From: Octadecabacter antarcticus 307
GTDB taxonomy: Bacteria > Pseudomonadota > Alphaproteobacteria > Rhodobacterales > Rhodobacteraceae
Length of the DNA stretch: 64,000 nucleotides
Assembly: GCF_000155675.2 (NCBI RefSeq)
Contig: NC_020911.1
Location: 4,206,501-4,270,500 of the forward strand
Direction of reading: 5' to 3'
Part shown: positions 46,640 through 55,211 of the stretch, one piece after another
Layout: each line of letters begins with the position of its first letter
How positions within the stretch are numbered: the stretch's first letter is position 1
Made by a program: the position numbers and the translations under genes
The notes under the pieces: model-generated
Seen by the model: the letters and a program-made list of their open reading frames with translations, nothing else
Told to the model about the DNA's origin: nothing
The model's database searches: none

Positions 46640-47412
46640 CGGCGATTTCAACCGGTCGACGCAACACTTTAGTCTTTAACCAAAGATGGAGTGAGCCCTA
46701 TGAAGTATCGTTGCCGCGTGTTTTTCAGTGACAAACAGAAGTATGAGATATGGGATCGCTGGCAGCGCGGAGAGTCGATGAGCTCGATTGGGCGTGGTTT
46801 TGATCGTGCATCATCTTCGATTTATCCGCTCCATGCGCGCACAGGTTGTATCCGGCCAGCTCATCGTATCAGATCCCGTCTGGCCCTGACTTTAGCCGAC
46901 GGAGAGGCGGTCTCACGAGGCCTGATCGCGCAGCTCTCCCTACGATCAATTGCGCGTTCTTTGAAGTGCTCGGAATCGACAATCAGTCGCGAAGTCAGAC
47001 GCAACGGCGGCCCAAAGCGCTACCGTGCCGCGTCATCAGATGATGCCGCTTGGTTGCGCTCCCACCACCCGAAGCCATGCAAGCTGGAAGGCAATGTCGA
47101 TCTGTGTGGGGCAATATTGGCCAAGCTGATCCGCAAGGTGGTCGCCGCGGGCAAATCGCAGGCTGGCTGATGCGCGAACATCCCGACGACGAAGACGAAA
47201 TGGGCCCCCCACGAGACGATCTATCGAAGCCTGTGTATCCAAATACGCGGCGTACTTAAAAAGAAATTGCTAGCGCATCTGCGTGCGACGCGATCCATTC
47301 GGCGGTCTCGCCATGCCACGATGAAGCGCGGCGGCTTGGGCAAGTTTAATGATGCGGTATCGATCCGTGACAGACCGGCGCAAGCAGATGATCGGGCCGT
47401 ACCGGGGCATTG
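46640..47412 (+). mobile_element. IS30-family fragment, right end missing
   Basis: Starts near GGCGATTTCAACCGGTCGAC, a typical IS30-group end directly beside the IS110 copy. The transposase homology stops at VPGH, where it meets a truncated hairpin element and then an inverted IS5 fragment. Confidence 0.75.
46700..47412 (+). pseudogene. IS30-family transposase, frameshifted and truncated
   Basis: FSDKQKYEIWDRWQRGESMS and LSLRSIARSLKCSESTISRE form the N-terminal helix-turn-helix region. After about 47130 other phases carry GWLMREHPDDEDEM, LLAHLRATRSIRRSRHA, and AVSIRDRPAQADDRAVPGH. Several frameshifts are needed to read through and the catalytic core is missing. ATG 46700 has GGAG upstream. 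Confidence 0.75.
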
Positions 47413-47437
47413 CGCAGCAATGTCCTGCCGGGCAGTG
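47408..47437 (-). repeat. truncated hairpin element at the IS30/IS5 junction
   Basis: Minus-strand head CACTGCCCGGCAG and stem GGACATTGC/GCAATGCCC, loop TGC, but no GAGAGGG tail: IS30 sequence follows immediately. On its other side is IS5 sequence ending near the GRL motif. The junction of the two IS fragments therefore falls inside or at the edge of the element. Confidence 0.65.
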
Positions 47438-47511
47438 AAACAGGCGCCTACACCCCCTTTTTTTAGCCCCAGGCTGGAAGCCGTGCGGTGTGCCTTGAGG
47501 TAGGTTGCATC

Positions 47512-47549
47512 CACTGCCCGGCAGTCGAAACACAGTTTCGATGAGAGGG
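47512..47549 (+). repeat. hairpin insertion element, copy 13 (IS5 fragment)
   Basis: Head CACTGCCCGGCAG after CATC, tail GAGAGGG. Stem TCGAAAC/GTTTCGA, loop ACA, fully paired. Net 38 bp, target GCATC^GATCG, antisense to the transposase. Confidence 0.9.
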
Positions 47550-47693
47550 GATCGAAATTGTTTTATTATCTGGGGCCTGTTCTGCCAGCCCCATCATGAT
47601 CGGGGCGAACACACCCATGTCACTCTAGCGCTTCCAACGATCATACAAAGTCTTCGGCCGCCCATATTCCGCAGGCGCATCACACCACCTTAG

Positions 47694-47769
47694 ACGGGGC
47701 TCTGCCCGTTCATGCCTTGAAACGTCCACTGGACGTTTAATTGGGCCCGCGGCCCGAACCGTCATTCGC
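47694..47769. repeat. 76-bp palindromic insertion of a second type
   Basis: Inserted between NRNG and LRWCDAP of the IS5 transposase. It holds three hairpins in a row: ACGGG...CCCGT, AAACGTCC-ACT-GGACGTTT (47720-47738) and a GGGCCCGCGGCCC palindrome. It lacks the CAYTGCCCGGCAG head and GAGAGGG tail, so it is a different element. Confidence 0.65.
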
Positions 47770-48468
47770 CCCGTTGCGGTTAATGAAAATAATGCCGCTC
47801 AGAACGCGGCGATCATCTACGCGTGCACGGCCTCGACTCTTCGGAAAGTAAGGCCGAAGCCGATCCATCTGCACTTCACTCAGCCAATAATGATTACTAA
47901 TTCTATCCCCCAAACTTTGGGACTTTGAATCACGCAGACATCGTAGCATCAAGTAGTTTAACGGGTCCTGAGCCTAGGTGTTCGGTCCCGGCATCTGGTG
48001 GATCGGATTAACGATGAATCTTTCTGGTTCTGAAGTCCCTATCTTGCAGATGTATTCGTACGGCGTCAGGCCGTTGAGCGTCTTCAGCCTTCGAGCGAAA
48101 TTGTAGGCCGCTATGAAGTCTGCGAGATGGGTGTGCAGCTGATCATTCTTGTCGTAGTGATGCCGCCTGACTGTTGCGTCCTTGATCGTGCGGTTCATCC
48201 GCTCAACCTGGCCATTGGTCCATGGATGGTTGGGCTTGGTCAGCCGGTGCTCAATCCTGTTGGCATCGCAGATCATGTCGAACCGCATAGGCCGTGAATA
48301 TGGTGTGTTCCGGTTACGTGGTTGCTCACAAAATTGAATGCCCTTGTCCGTCAGAATTGTGTGGATCTTGTATGGCACCGCTTTCAGCACAGCCTCCAGG
48401 AACTCCCAGGCCGTCTTGCGATTTGCTTTTTCTACAAGCCGTGCCACGGCAAACTTGCTGGTTCGGTC

Positions 48469-48508
48469 CCTCTCGTGACATCGCTTTGCGATTCACTGCC
48501 GGGCAATG
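48469..48508 (-). repeat. hairpin insertion element, copy 9 in IS481 copy 2
   Basis: Counterpart of 13707-13746 with the same stem (TGAATCGC/GCGATGTCA). Confidence 0.9.
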
Positions 48509-48684
48509 AATGGCAACAAAGAGATAAAGTTTTCCTTCGTTGGTGCGCAACTCTGCAATGTCGATATGAAAATATCCGATCGGATAGCGTTTGAACTTTT
48601 GTCGTTTCGGCTTGTCGCCCTCCATATCTGGCAGTCGGGATATCCCATGCCGTTGCAAACAACGATGCAGGGAAGATCGCGTCC

Positions 48685-48724
48685 CCCTCTCATTGCTTGC
48701 TCCGCAAGCAACTGCCGGGCAATG
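48685..48724 (-). repeat. hairpin insertion element, copy 8 in IS481 copy 2
   Basis: Counterpart of 13490-13529 with the same stem (TTGCTTGC/GCAAGCAA). Confidence 0.9.
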
Positions 48725-49070
48725 GATGTGGGATAGTTGGCTGCAAGGCATAAAGACAATCATCCAGCGGTAGGAGCGTATGACGTCGAAAAGAGACGAT
48801 CATCGCCTCTTCACCCGCGCTGAGAACGGTCGAACTGGGGTCCGTGGGGCCAGTCTTGCGGTCTTCTACAGTTTTGCGCTTGCGCCATTTGGAGACCGTT
48901 TTGACATTTATACCAAGTTCTCGACTCAAAGCTGCGGTCGTAGCTTGCGATCGCTGTATTGTTGCTCTGATGGCGTGCGTAGTCGTGGCGCAGCCATGAC
49001 GTATTTGTCCCATAATGCTTCCTTACATTCCAAAGAATAGATCGCACCATCAAACCAAGGGATCAAAAAC

Positions 49071-49811
49071 CTAGCTAGGTATATAGGCCCCAAAATTAAG
49101 GCCAAGCAGGACGGCATGCATTTTTGAAATATTGCCGAGAACAAGTTCAGGGTTGCCGGCGGACCCCAAACCAAACGGGTCGTCTGGTGGCATCCCACTA
49201 TGGCCGCCTGAACTGTGGAAAGCGCGGATACCGGTTTGAGCAGCCAAGGTAGCCAAATTGGTCGCGTTAACACCGGAACCAGCCATGATTTCAATCCGAC
49301 CCGCTGCGTGTTGTTTCATGTCGGCAATAAAATCCGCACCGTGCATCGCCGTCAGTTCCTTCCCTGACGTCAGAATGCGGCTGATGCCAAGGTCTGCTGC
49401 AATGTCGATCGCCGCCAAAGGATCAATCAAGGTGTCGATCACGCGGTGCAATGTGACGCAAAGACCGCCTGCGCGACGGATCAAATCCCCAAGAACGTCG
49501 ATGTTCAACTCTCGCTCCTGCGTCGCAGCACCGATTACGATACCAGCAAGCCCAGCATTCTTTGCAGCGCCGATATCTGCGCGCATCACATCAATGTCGC
49601 GCGCGCCATATACAAAATCGCCAGCACGCGGCCGGATCATTGCGTGGGTCTTTTCCCGAATCGAATTAGCACTTCGCATAAGTCCGATCGATGGCGTTAA
49701 TCCCCCAGCGCTTAACGCGGAACACAATTCAATCCTGTCGACCATCGGCGTGGCACAGACGTCGAGCACATCAACGGTGTCCACACAGATTTCGAGCGTG
49801 AAAGCGGTCAC
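49071..49811 (-). CDS. cutC: CutC-family protein, C-terminus altered by IS481
   Basis: 246 residues. LEICVDTVDVLDVC, DRIELCSALSAGGLTPSIGL, RPRAGDFVY, VTLHRVIDT and ILTSGKE are the CutC barrel motifs. CutC was first linked to copper tolerance, but the true role is unclear. The stop TAG comes from the IS481 target CTAG; without the IS the frame would read on PRLRTR and stop, so only the last few residues changed and the protein may still work. ATG overlaps the nagA stop by 4 bp; last gene of the amino-sugar operon. Confidence 0.85.
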   Translation of the reverse strand: MTAFTLEICVDTVDVLDVCATPMVDRIELCSALSAGGLTPSIGLMRSANSIREKTHAMIRPRAGDFVYGARDIDVMRADIGAAKNAGLAGIVIGAATQERELNIDVLGDLIRRAGGLCVTLHRVIDTLIDPLAAIDIAADLGISRILTSGKELTAMHGADFIADMKQHAAGRIEIMAGSGVNATNLATLAAQTGIRAFHSSGGHSGMPPDDPFGLGSAGNPELVLGNISKMHAVLLGLNFGAYIPS

Positions 49812-50968
49812 GGAGCCTTGTTCGCGATAACGTCATCGGACGCACTCAACAAGTCGCCCAAAGTGGCGATAACGGTGCAATCTTCGCCCAGCACCAACAG
49901 GTCGTCGATTGAGCGGCCCAAAACGTCAGCCAATGCGGGCTGCTTTATGACATGGGCAGGTACTGTTATGGCCATTTGCAATGCAGTTTCTCTTTCGACC
50001 CCAACAACGGACACCAAACGCTGAACGCTTTGCGCCATCGTGATATGGGCGCCGGCCAAACTGCCCTCAGAATTCACCAGTTGGCCGTCCTTCAGCATGA
50101 TCGTGTCCCCATACAACTCGAACGCATCAGGGCCGCCGACAGTTGGCATCGCGTCAGATACAAGAAACATGCGGCCCGAAACGGGGCGTGCACGGATCGC
50201 AAGACCAACCATTTCGTCAGCCACGTGGCGGCCATCGCAAATGATACCCGCATAGGCCTGCGAATTTATCACAGCCCCCACAGTACCTGGCGACCGGTTC
50301 AGCATTTGTGACATGGCATTAAACAAATGGGTCGCGCATGTTGCACCTGCTGCAAATGCAGCTGTCACCTGCTGGGATGTCGCATCAGTATGTCCCAGCG
50401 ATACGACCGCGCCCAGTCCCGCTAGTTCAGCAATCTGCGCAGACGTCGCCGCTTCAGGTGCCACCGTGATCATGGTTGAAATACCTGCGCGCGCCAGCTT
50501 GGCAACCACCGCGATTGTCGACCCGTCCAAGGGCCGGATAAATTGTGCGCCATGTGTGCCGCGGCGGGTCTGCGAAATATGGGGGCCTTCGATGTGCAGG
50601 CCAACAAAGCCGAGTTCGCCGTTGGCCTTAATCGCCGCATCGGCGGCGGCGGCCATCACATCATGGGTGTCGGTTATCACGGTTGGCATCACAGCCACTG
50701 TGCCGAATTGGCGGTGTGCCTGAATAATGGCACGCATCCCGTCCAATGTCGGATTATCGTTTAACAACACGCCGCCGCCGCCGTTGACCTGCAAGTCGAC
50801 AAAGCCGGGGCTAACCGTTCCCGCAATCTGCACCTTTTGTGCATCCAGCGGAACCGCCCCAACAGAGCGCAGACCAACAATGCGGCCGTGTTGGTATTGC
50901 ATTGCCATGCTATCGCGCAATGTGGCGCCGTCAAATACCCGATCAGGGAAAACCCACTGGGATGTCAT
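49808..50968 (-). CDS. nagA: N-acetylglucosamine/galactosamine-6-phosphate deacetylase
   Basis: 386 residues. GFVDLQVNGGGGVLLND, GLHIEGPHIS (metal Glu), LGHTDAT (metal His), THLFNAM, GIICDGRHV and LVSDAMPTVGG (catalytic Asp) are complete. It removes acetate from GlcNAc-6-P or GalNAc-6-P in the cytoplasm. The AgaS and KbaZ neighbours make GalNAc-6-P (AgaA role) at least as likely as GlcNAc-6-P. Overlaps the kbaZ stop by ATGA. Confidence 0.9.
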   Translation of the reverse strand: MTSQWVFPDRVFDGATLRDSMAMQYQHGRIVGLRSVGAVPLDAQKVQIAGTVSPGFVDLQVNGGGGVLLNDNPTLDGMRAIIQAHRQFGTVAVMPTVITDTHDVMAAAADAAIKANGELGFVGLHIEGPHISQTRRGTHGAQFIRPLDGSTIAVVAKLARAGISTMITVAPEAATSAQIAELAGLGAVVSLGHTDATSQQVTAAFAAGATCATHLFNAMSQMLNRSPGTVGAVINSQAYAGIICDGRHVADEMVGLAIRARPVSGRMFLVSDAMPTVGGPDAFELYGDTIMLKDGQLVNSEGSLAGAHITMAQSVQRLVSVVGVERETALQMAITVPAHVIKQPALADVLGRSIDDLLVLGEDCTVIATLGDLLSASDDVIANKAP

Positions 50969-52218
50969 TGCGTGCCCCCTGTCGAAGGATCAAAGAAATA
51001 CGGATCAAGCGCGATTTGGATTTGCGCCCGAACAAGTCGTTCGATCTGCGAACCCGCTAGGTCTTCTGCACGATCAAGAACAGGCTGGCCAAAGACCTGC
51101 CACAAAATAGGATCGGGAATTTGGCGGGGCAGATCAACAACAAGTTGCTGCACCGCAGCCTGCACAGAAGGGACTGGCCAATAATATCTGATCCTGTCCG
51201 CCAATCCAAAGTGGCGCTGCTGTAATAGCTGCTCTGCGTCACCTTGATAATGACTTTGCCAGTACCGCGGATCGTCCAACATTGCAGTTTCTAAGGCCGC
51301 GGATAAATGCCGTTCGCCGCGCGACGACAAACTGCGCACAATATCGAGAGAATACAACGCTTGGCGGTATGCGAGCGTCAGCGCGGGACCGACTTTTTGA
51401 AAGGCAAACCCAAGCTGGGCGAGGCGTGGAAACACCTGTGGGTGCTGATAATCGGTAGAATGTGCCTCTAGGCAAACAGATGGCCAATCCGCAATCGATT
51501 GGATCAGTTTCGGGTCTTTAGCCATGGGGAGGTGGTGGATCTGCACCGGTGAAAATTCCACCCCCGGCTGTACCACCAAGCCACCAATTAGGGCCGCTAT
51601 CTCACCGAACTTATCCATGTGAAGCGCGAGAGTCGCGCTGGCAGCATCAGGCGACGTTGCAGCAATATCACCGCATTCATCTGTGCGTGCACCGCCCGGC
51701 GGCGGCACTTCGGTGCCCACAATAAACATCAAATCATCAGCCAAGTTCACACAGGTTCGCGCGAGTTCAGCAGAGCGAGCAGAGGTGATTTCGTCGTCTA
51801 ATTGGGCTAGCTCACTTACGCAGCCCTCGGAACAATCCAAGTGGATTTTTGTGAAACCGGCCCTCACATAATCTGTCACCAGTTCATGCGCTTTGGCCAT
51901 CGCGCTATCCGAGCTTTCATCGCGCCAAACCTGCGGCCCAAGATGATCACCACCAAATTGAATGCGGTCAAGATCAACATCGGCGGCCTTTGCAATACCA
52001 CGAACAAACGCCATGAAATCACTGGGACGCATTCCAGTGTAGCCACCAAATTGGTTCACCTGATTGCTGGTTGCTTCGATCACAATGGCGCGGTCCAGCG
52101 TTTGAGCCCGCAACAGCGACGCAAGAATGACATCTGCTTGCGCTGAACACACTGACGGGATCGCCACGGCTTGCCCTGCGCGATTGCGCTTGATGATATC
52201 ACGCAACACCTCAGACAT
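50965..52218 (-). CDS. kbaZ: tagatose-1,6-bisphosphate aldolase non-catalytic subunit (KbaZ/GatZ/AgaZ)
   Basis: 417 residues. VAIPSVCSAQADVILASLL, IEATSNQVNQFGGYTGM, FGGDHLGPQVW, FTKIHLDCSEGC and YYWPVPSV are typical of the KbaZ family. It stabilises a class II tagatose-bisphosphate aldolase; no aldolase or tagatose-6-P kinase is in the window, so those must be elsewhere. I chose ATG 52218 (MSEVLRDII) over a much longer open frame because the latter overlaps the kinase gene; this start overlaps the kinase stop by 8 bp. Confidence 0.85.
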   Translation of the reverse strand: MSEVLRDIIKRNRAGQAVAIPSVCSAQADVILASLLRAQTLDRAIVIEATSNQVNQFGGYTGMRPSDFMAFVRGIAKAADVDLDRIQFGGDHLGPQVWRDESSDSAMAKAHELVTDYVRAGFTKIHLDCSEGCVSELAQLDDEITSARSAELARTCVNLADDLMFIVGTEVPPPGGARTDECGDIAATSPDAASATLALHMDKFGEIAALIGGLVVQPGVEFSPVQIHHLPMAKDPKLIQSIADWPSVCLEAHSTDYQHPQVFPRLAQLGFAFQKVGPALTLAYRQALYSLDIVRSLSSRGERHLSAALETAMLDDPRYWQSHYQGDAEQLLQQRHFGLADRIRYYWPVPSVQAAVQQLVVDLPRQIPDPILWQVFGQPVLDRAEDLAGSQIERLVRAQIQIALDPYFFDPSTGGTQ

Positions 52219-53122
52219 GTCGGGCCTCGTGAAGCGCTGCAAATGCGGCCCCACGTGCGCCACTTGCGTCACCGCCTTGGGCACATAAAATACGTGTGTC
52301 ACGCAGCGCAGCCAGTTGGATGCCATGCAACGCAATCTGTAGATCAGCCGCGATGCTGTCGATTTTGGACAGACCACCGCCCAAAATGATCACATCAGGG
52401 TCGACCGTCAAAATAATACTGTGCAGCAATTCCGCCGTGATCTTACACCAGATATCCCAGACCCGTTGTATTGTAGGGTTGGTCGCGCGCAGGTGCATCA
52501 ATTCTGGCGGTGATGCTTGGATTCCAGTCAGGGCCGCAGCCAAACGGGCTAGGCCGGGGCCAGCAATCAAAGTTTCAACGCACCCCATCCGGCCACAGCC
52601 GCACCGCACCAACGGCAAATCGAATTCCTGCACCAGATGGGCCGCCAGAGGCGTGTGGCCGAATTCACCTGAAATATCATTGGGGCCCGACCACAGCACG
52701 CCGTCAATCGCAATTCCGCCGCCAATACCGGTCCCAAGGATCAATGACAGAACCGTTCTGTGGCCTTTACCGTGCCCAAATACAGCCTCAGACAACGCAA
52801 GCGCGCGGCAATCGTTCAAAAAAGTAATGTTGCGACTGCACGCCACATTAATATCGCGCGGCAGAGGTCTGCCCGTAGTGGGTAAATTCGCCGTCAGTGC
52901 AAAACCGGTGTTGCGATCAATCAGGCCGGGGAACCCGAGGCCCACTGGAATGATTTTCCCCACTTGCGCATCGACCCACGAAATCAGGTCCGCAATTGCT
53001 GCAACCAACTGGTCGTAATCTGTTGGTGATGCAATGCGTTTGCTTTCAACCACCAGCCAGTCGGCATTAAACAATTGCACCTCTATTTTCGTGCCGCCAG
53101 CGTCGATACCAGCCGCAATCAT
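52211..53122 (-). CDS. ROK-family sugar kinase (amino-sugar kinase)
   Basis: 303 residues. AAGIDAGGTKIEVQL is the ATP phosphate loop, GFPGLIDRNTG, FLNDCRALALSEA (catalytic Asp), ILGTGIGGGIAIDG, and the zinc site CGCGRMGCVETL are all present. Likely phosphorylates N-acetylglucosamine or N-acetylgalactosamine after ABC uptake. Start overlaps the AgaS stop by 4 bp. Confidence 0.9.
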   Translation of the reverse strand: MIAAGIDAGGTKIEVQLFNADWLVVESKRIASPTDYDQLVAAIADLISWVDAQVGKIIPVGLGFPGLIDRNTGFALTANLPTTGRPLPRDINVACSRNITFLNDCRALALSEAVFGHGKGHRTVLSLILGTGIGGGIAIDGVLWSGPNDISGEFGHTPLAAHLVQEFDLPLVRCGCGRMGCVETLIAGPGLARLAAALTGIQASPPELMHLRATNPTIQRVWDIWCKITAELLHSIILTVDPDVIILGGGLSKIDSIAADLQIALHGIQLAALRDTRILCAQGGDASGARGAAFAALHEARHV

Positions 53123-54198
53123 GTCGCCACCGGATAGAGTTTAACACCATCAACAACACGGCTCAGGGTACCTTGGCCCGCAAATGGATTGTCCACATTC
53201 AGACCTAATGCATCGGACCAAATAACCCCGCTCACTTGTGATGCGGCGACACACAGCGGAGCAGCCCAAGTTGGACCAGCGGGCATTACGATTTCAATGT
53301 CGCCGCCTGCGCCGATTGTCGTGACCGCAGCACTGGGAAACTGGTTTCGCAGTTCGGCGACCAAATCAGTTTCATACGCATCCGCAGGTGACTGCGGGCT
53401 TAGAAACACCGTTATGTTTGTACCATCTGTTACAAACGATTTTGGCCCATGTCGGAACCCCAACGTACTGTCAGATAATGTCGGCGTTTGTCCTGCCGTC
53501 AACTCTAAAACCTTCAACGCAGACTCTCGTGCGGCACGGGCCAAGGGGCCTGTCCCCAGATAAACACTGCGCGCCGCAACATCATTCGTGGCCGCACCGA
53601 AGATCGGTAACAATCGGGTCAGTTCAGTCGCCATCCCATCCATCCGCGCCGAGAAATCACAGGGCGAATCAAACAGCGCCAACGCCGTAAGCAACATTGT
53701 GGAAAAGCTGGACGTCATGGCAAAACCCGCGTCGTGGGTTTCAGGGGGGAGAACAATGACCTTGGAAGGCCCCATGCTTGGACGCTGTGCCAATGCGCCG
53801 TCACCGTTGCAGGTGATATGCAAACGCGGGGCCGTTGGCGCCAACGCGTCCAATGCATCCAGCGTGCCAATACTCTCAGTACTGTTTCCTGATCGTCCAA
53901 AGCTGACCAGCAATGGGCGTTTGCCGCGCAAGAACGCCTGCGGGCGCGCGACCAGATCAGTGCTTGGCACTGATCGCAGACGTGGGCCAACCTGCCCTTC
54001 AAGGCCCGCAACAATAATATCACCGATAAAGGCACTGGTGCCGGCACCGCAAAACAAGACCTCATCAACGTGCTGTTCGTCGATCCAGTCACGCAAGGGT
54101 GCCGGATCAAAATCGCGCCCCCATGCCGACCAAATGGTGGGCTGTGAATGTATTTCACGCCAAGTGTCCCAACGGTCAAGTGATGCTGAATTTCTCAT
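53119..54198 (-). CDS. agaS: AgaS-like galactosamine-6-phosphate isomerase/deaminase (SIS domains)
   Basis: 359 residues with two SIS domains: VLFCGAGTSAFIGDI and LVSFGRSGNSTES in the first, VYLGTGPLARAARESALKVLEL in the second. LGFRHGPKSFV and the C-terminal ALGLNVDNPF...LSRVVDGVKLYP are characteristic of AgaS. It converts galactosamine-6-P to tagatose-6-P and ammonia, which fits kbaZ next door. ATGA overlaps on both sides. Confidence 0.8.
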   Translation of the reverse strand: MRNSASLDRWDTWREIHSQPTIWSAWGRDFDPAPLRDWIDEQHVDEVLFCGAGTSAFIGDIIVAGLEGQVGPRLRSVPSTDLVARPQAFLRGKRPLLVSFGRSGNSTESIGTLDALDALAPTAPRLHITCNGDGALAQRPSMGPSKVIVLPPETHDAGFAMTSSFSTMLLTALALFDSPCDFSARMDGMATELTRLLPIFGAATNDVAARSVYLGTGPLARAARESALKVLELTAGQTPTLSDSTLGFRHGPKSFVTDGTNITVFLSPQSPADAYETDLVAELRNQFPSAAVTTIGAGGDIEIVMPAGPTWAAPLCVAASQVSGVIWSDALGLNVDNPFAGQGTLSRVVDGVKLYPVAT

Positions 54199-55211
54199 GT
54201 GGTTTTGGTGACCTTCGATAATGTTTCAGGGGCATCAGGGTTTAACCCCAATGCCAAAGCCGTCTTTAGAATGATCTGATACATCACTGCCAGCATAAGC
54301 GCAGCAGCGGCAGCAGGGGTTAGGTCGCGGGCCCCCAAATCAGCGGGACTGATGCGCTGCACGTCACATCCAACAGCGCGAAACCGTGCTTCGGCCTGAT
54401 CTAGGCTGGCTTTTATATTGCCCGCGCCCGTATCGAGGATCAAGACCATAAGAGGGTTAGTCGCCAATTGTAATGGGCCGTGCAAAACCTCGGATGCGGA
54501 ATAAGCCTCTGCATGAAGGGCGCAGCATTCTTTGAGTTTGAGAGCCACTTCATGGGCGGCCCCGTACCCCGTATCACGACCAATGACATAGACATGCCGC
54601 GCCCGCAGAAACGATGCACGCAAGTCGTCTGCCTTTGGATGAACCGTTGAAATTGCACGCAGGCAATCGATCGCTGATTTTGCGCGCAAACCGTAAGACG
54701 GGACCAAAGCCGACAGCAATGCCGTTCCAGCAGCAATTGACCCGACGACCGTTTTTGTGGCTGGTACCGCAAGTTCGGCCCCCGCACCGATCGGAATCGC
54801 CAGTGCCGCCGCTTTTTCCACGGACGAATAGGGCTGATTGGTGATGGCAATAACTTTGGCACCTTTGGCAGCTGCGCCCTTGGCGGAATACACCAGATCA
54901 TCGCTGGCCCCGGATTGTGAGATGATAAGAACCGCAGCTCCACCAACATCCACACCGCGCCCGAGCGAGAACACTGATGGTGGCAACGATGTCACCGGCA
55001 CACCCAATTCACGCATAAATTCATAGCTTAGAATATTTGCGACGGCATCCGATGACCCCCGCGCGATCGTATAAATCGCCTTGGCATCACCAATACCTTG
55101 CTGTGCGACCAGCGCAGTTAGATCCTGACTGGCCGATGCACAAAACACAGCCATGGCCTGCGCGGCCTCGTTGGCCATCAGGTGACCATGTGCAGTCAAT
55201 TCAGGTTTCAT
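54195..55211 (-). CDS. SIS-domain glucosamine-6-phosphate deaminase-like protein (NagB-II/GlmS C-terminal type)
   Basis: 338 residues, two SIS domains without a glutaminase domain. IYTIARGSSDAVANIL, LIISQSGASDDLVYSAKGAA, VYVIGRDTGYGAAHEVALKLKE and ASEVLHGPLQL are hallmarks of the NagB-II/GlmS group. Probable role: GlcN-6-P deamination to fructose-6-P, complementing AgaS for GalN-6-P. ATGA overlaps with the oxidoreductase gene. Confidence 0.85.
   Translation of the reverse strand: MKPELTAHGHLMANEAAQAMAVFCASASQDLTALVAQQGIGDAKAIYTIARGSSDAVANILSYEFMRELGVPVTSLPPSVFSLGRGVDVGGAAVLIISQSGASDDLVYSAKGAAAKGAKVIAITNQPYSSVEKAAALAIPIGAGAELAVPATKTVVGSIAAGTALLSALVPSYGLRAKSAIDCLRAISTVHPKADDLRASFLRARHVYVIGRDTGYGAAHEVALKLKECCALHAEAYSASEVLHGPLQLATNPLMVLILDTGAGNIKASLDQAEARFRAVGCDVQRISPADLGARDLTPAAAAALMLAVMYQIILKTALALGLNPDAPETLSKVTKTT

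Larger units (their letters stand above)
47438..47952 (-). pseudogene. IS5-family transposase fragment with two different insertions
   Basis: From the start: HYWLSEVQMDRLRPYFPKSR, VDDRRVLSGIIFINRNG, then a 76-bp palindromic insert, LRWCDAPAEYGRPKTLYDRW, a TAG at a Trp codon (RWKR-stop-SDMG), DNKTISI, a hairpin element, and DATYLKAHRTASSLGLKKGG. The C-terminal DDE part is missing. Removing the hairpin element gives KTISIDATYLKAHR, the normal family sequence. A different IS5 subgroup from the one at 17259. Confidence 0.75.
47974..49013 (-). pseudogene. IS481-family transposase with two hairpin insertions, copy 2
   Basis: Same as 13202-14241 apart from the last residue (Thr for Ile). The same two 40-bp elements break it at IPH/TRSS and VAI/DRTS. 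The stop codon again comes from the CTAG duplication (47974-47977). Confidence 0.85.
47978..49070 (-). mobile_element. IS481-family insertion sequence, copy 2
   Basis: 1093 bp, flanked by CTAG at 47974-47977 and 49071-49074. Near-identical inverted copy of 13145-14237, with both hairpin elements. It lies at the 3' end of cutC and changes its last residues. Confidence 0.9.

Noticed and set aside
3175..48724. Hairpin elements as translational bypass signals (like gene 60 or mitochondrial byps)
   Set aside because: Size (36-41 nt), hairpin and the SD-like GAGG tail are suggestive. But the elements occur in both orientations relative to the transposase frame, one sits in non-coding IS DNA, and take-off and landing codons do not match consistently.
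3175..48724. Hairpin elements as a CRISPR array
   Set aside because: Copies are scattered over separate IS at irregular distances, in both orientations, with no spacers and no cas genes.
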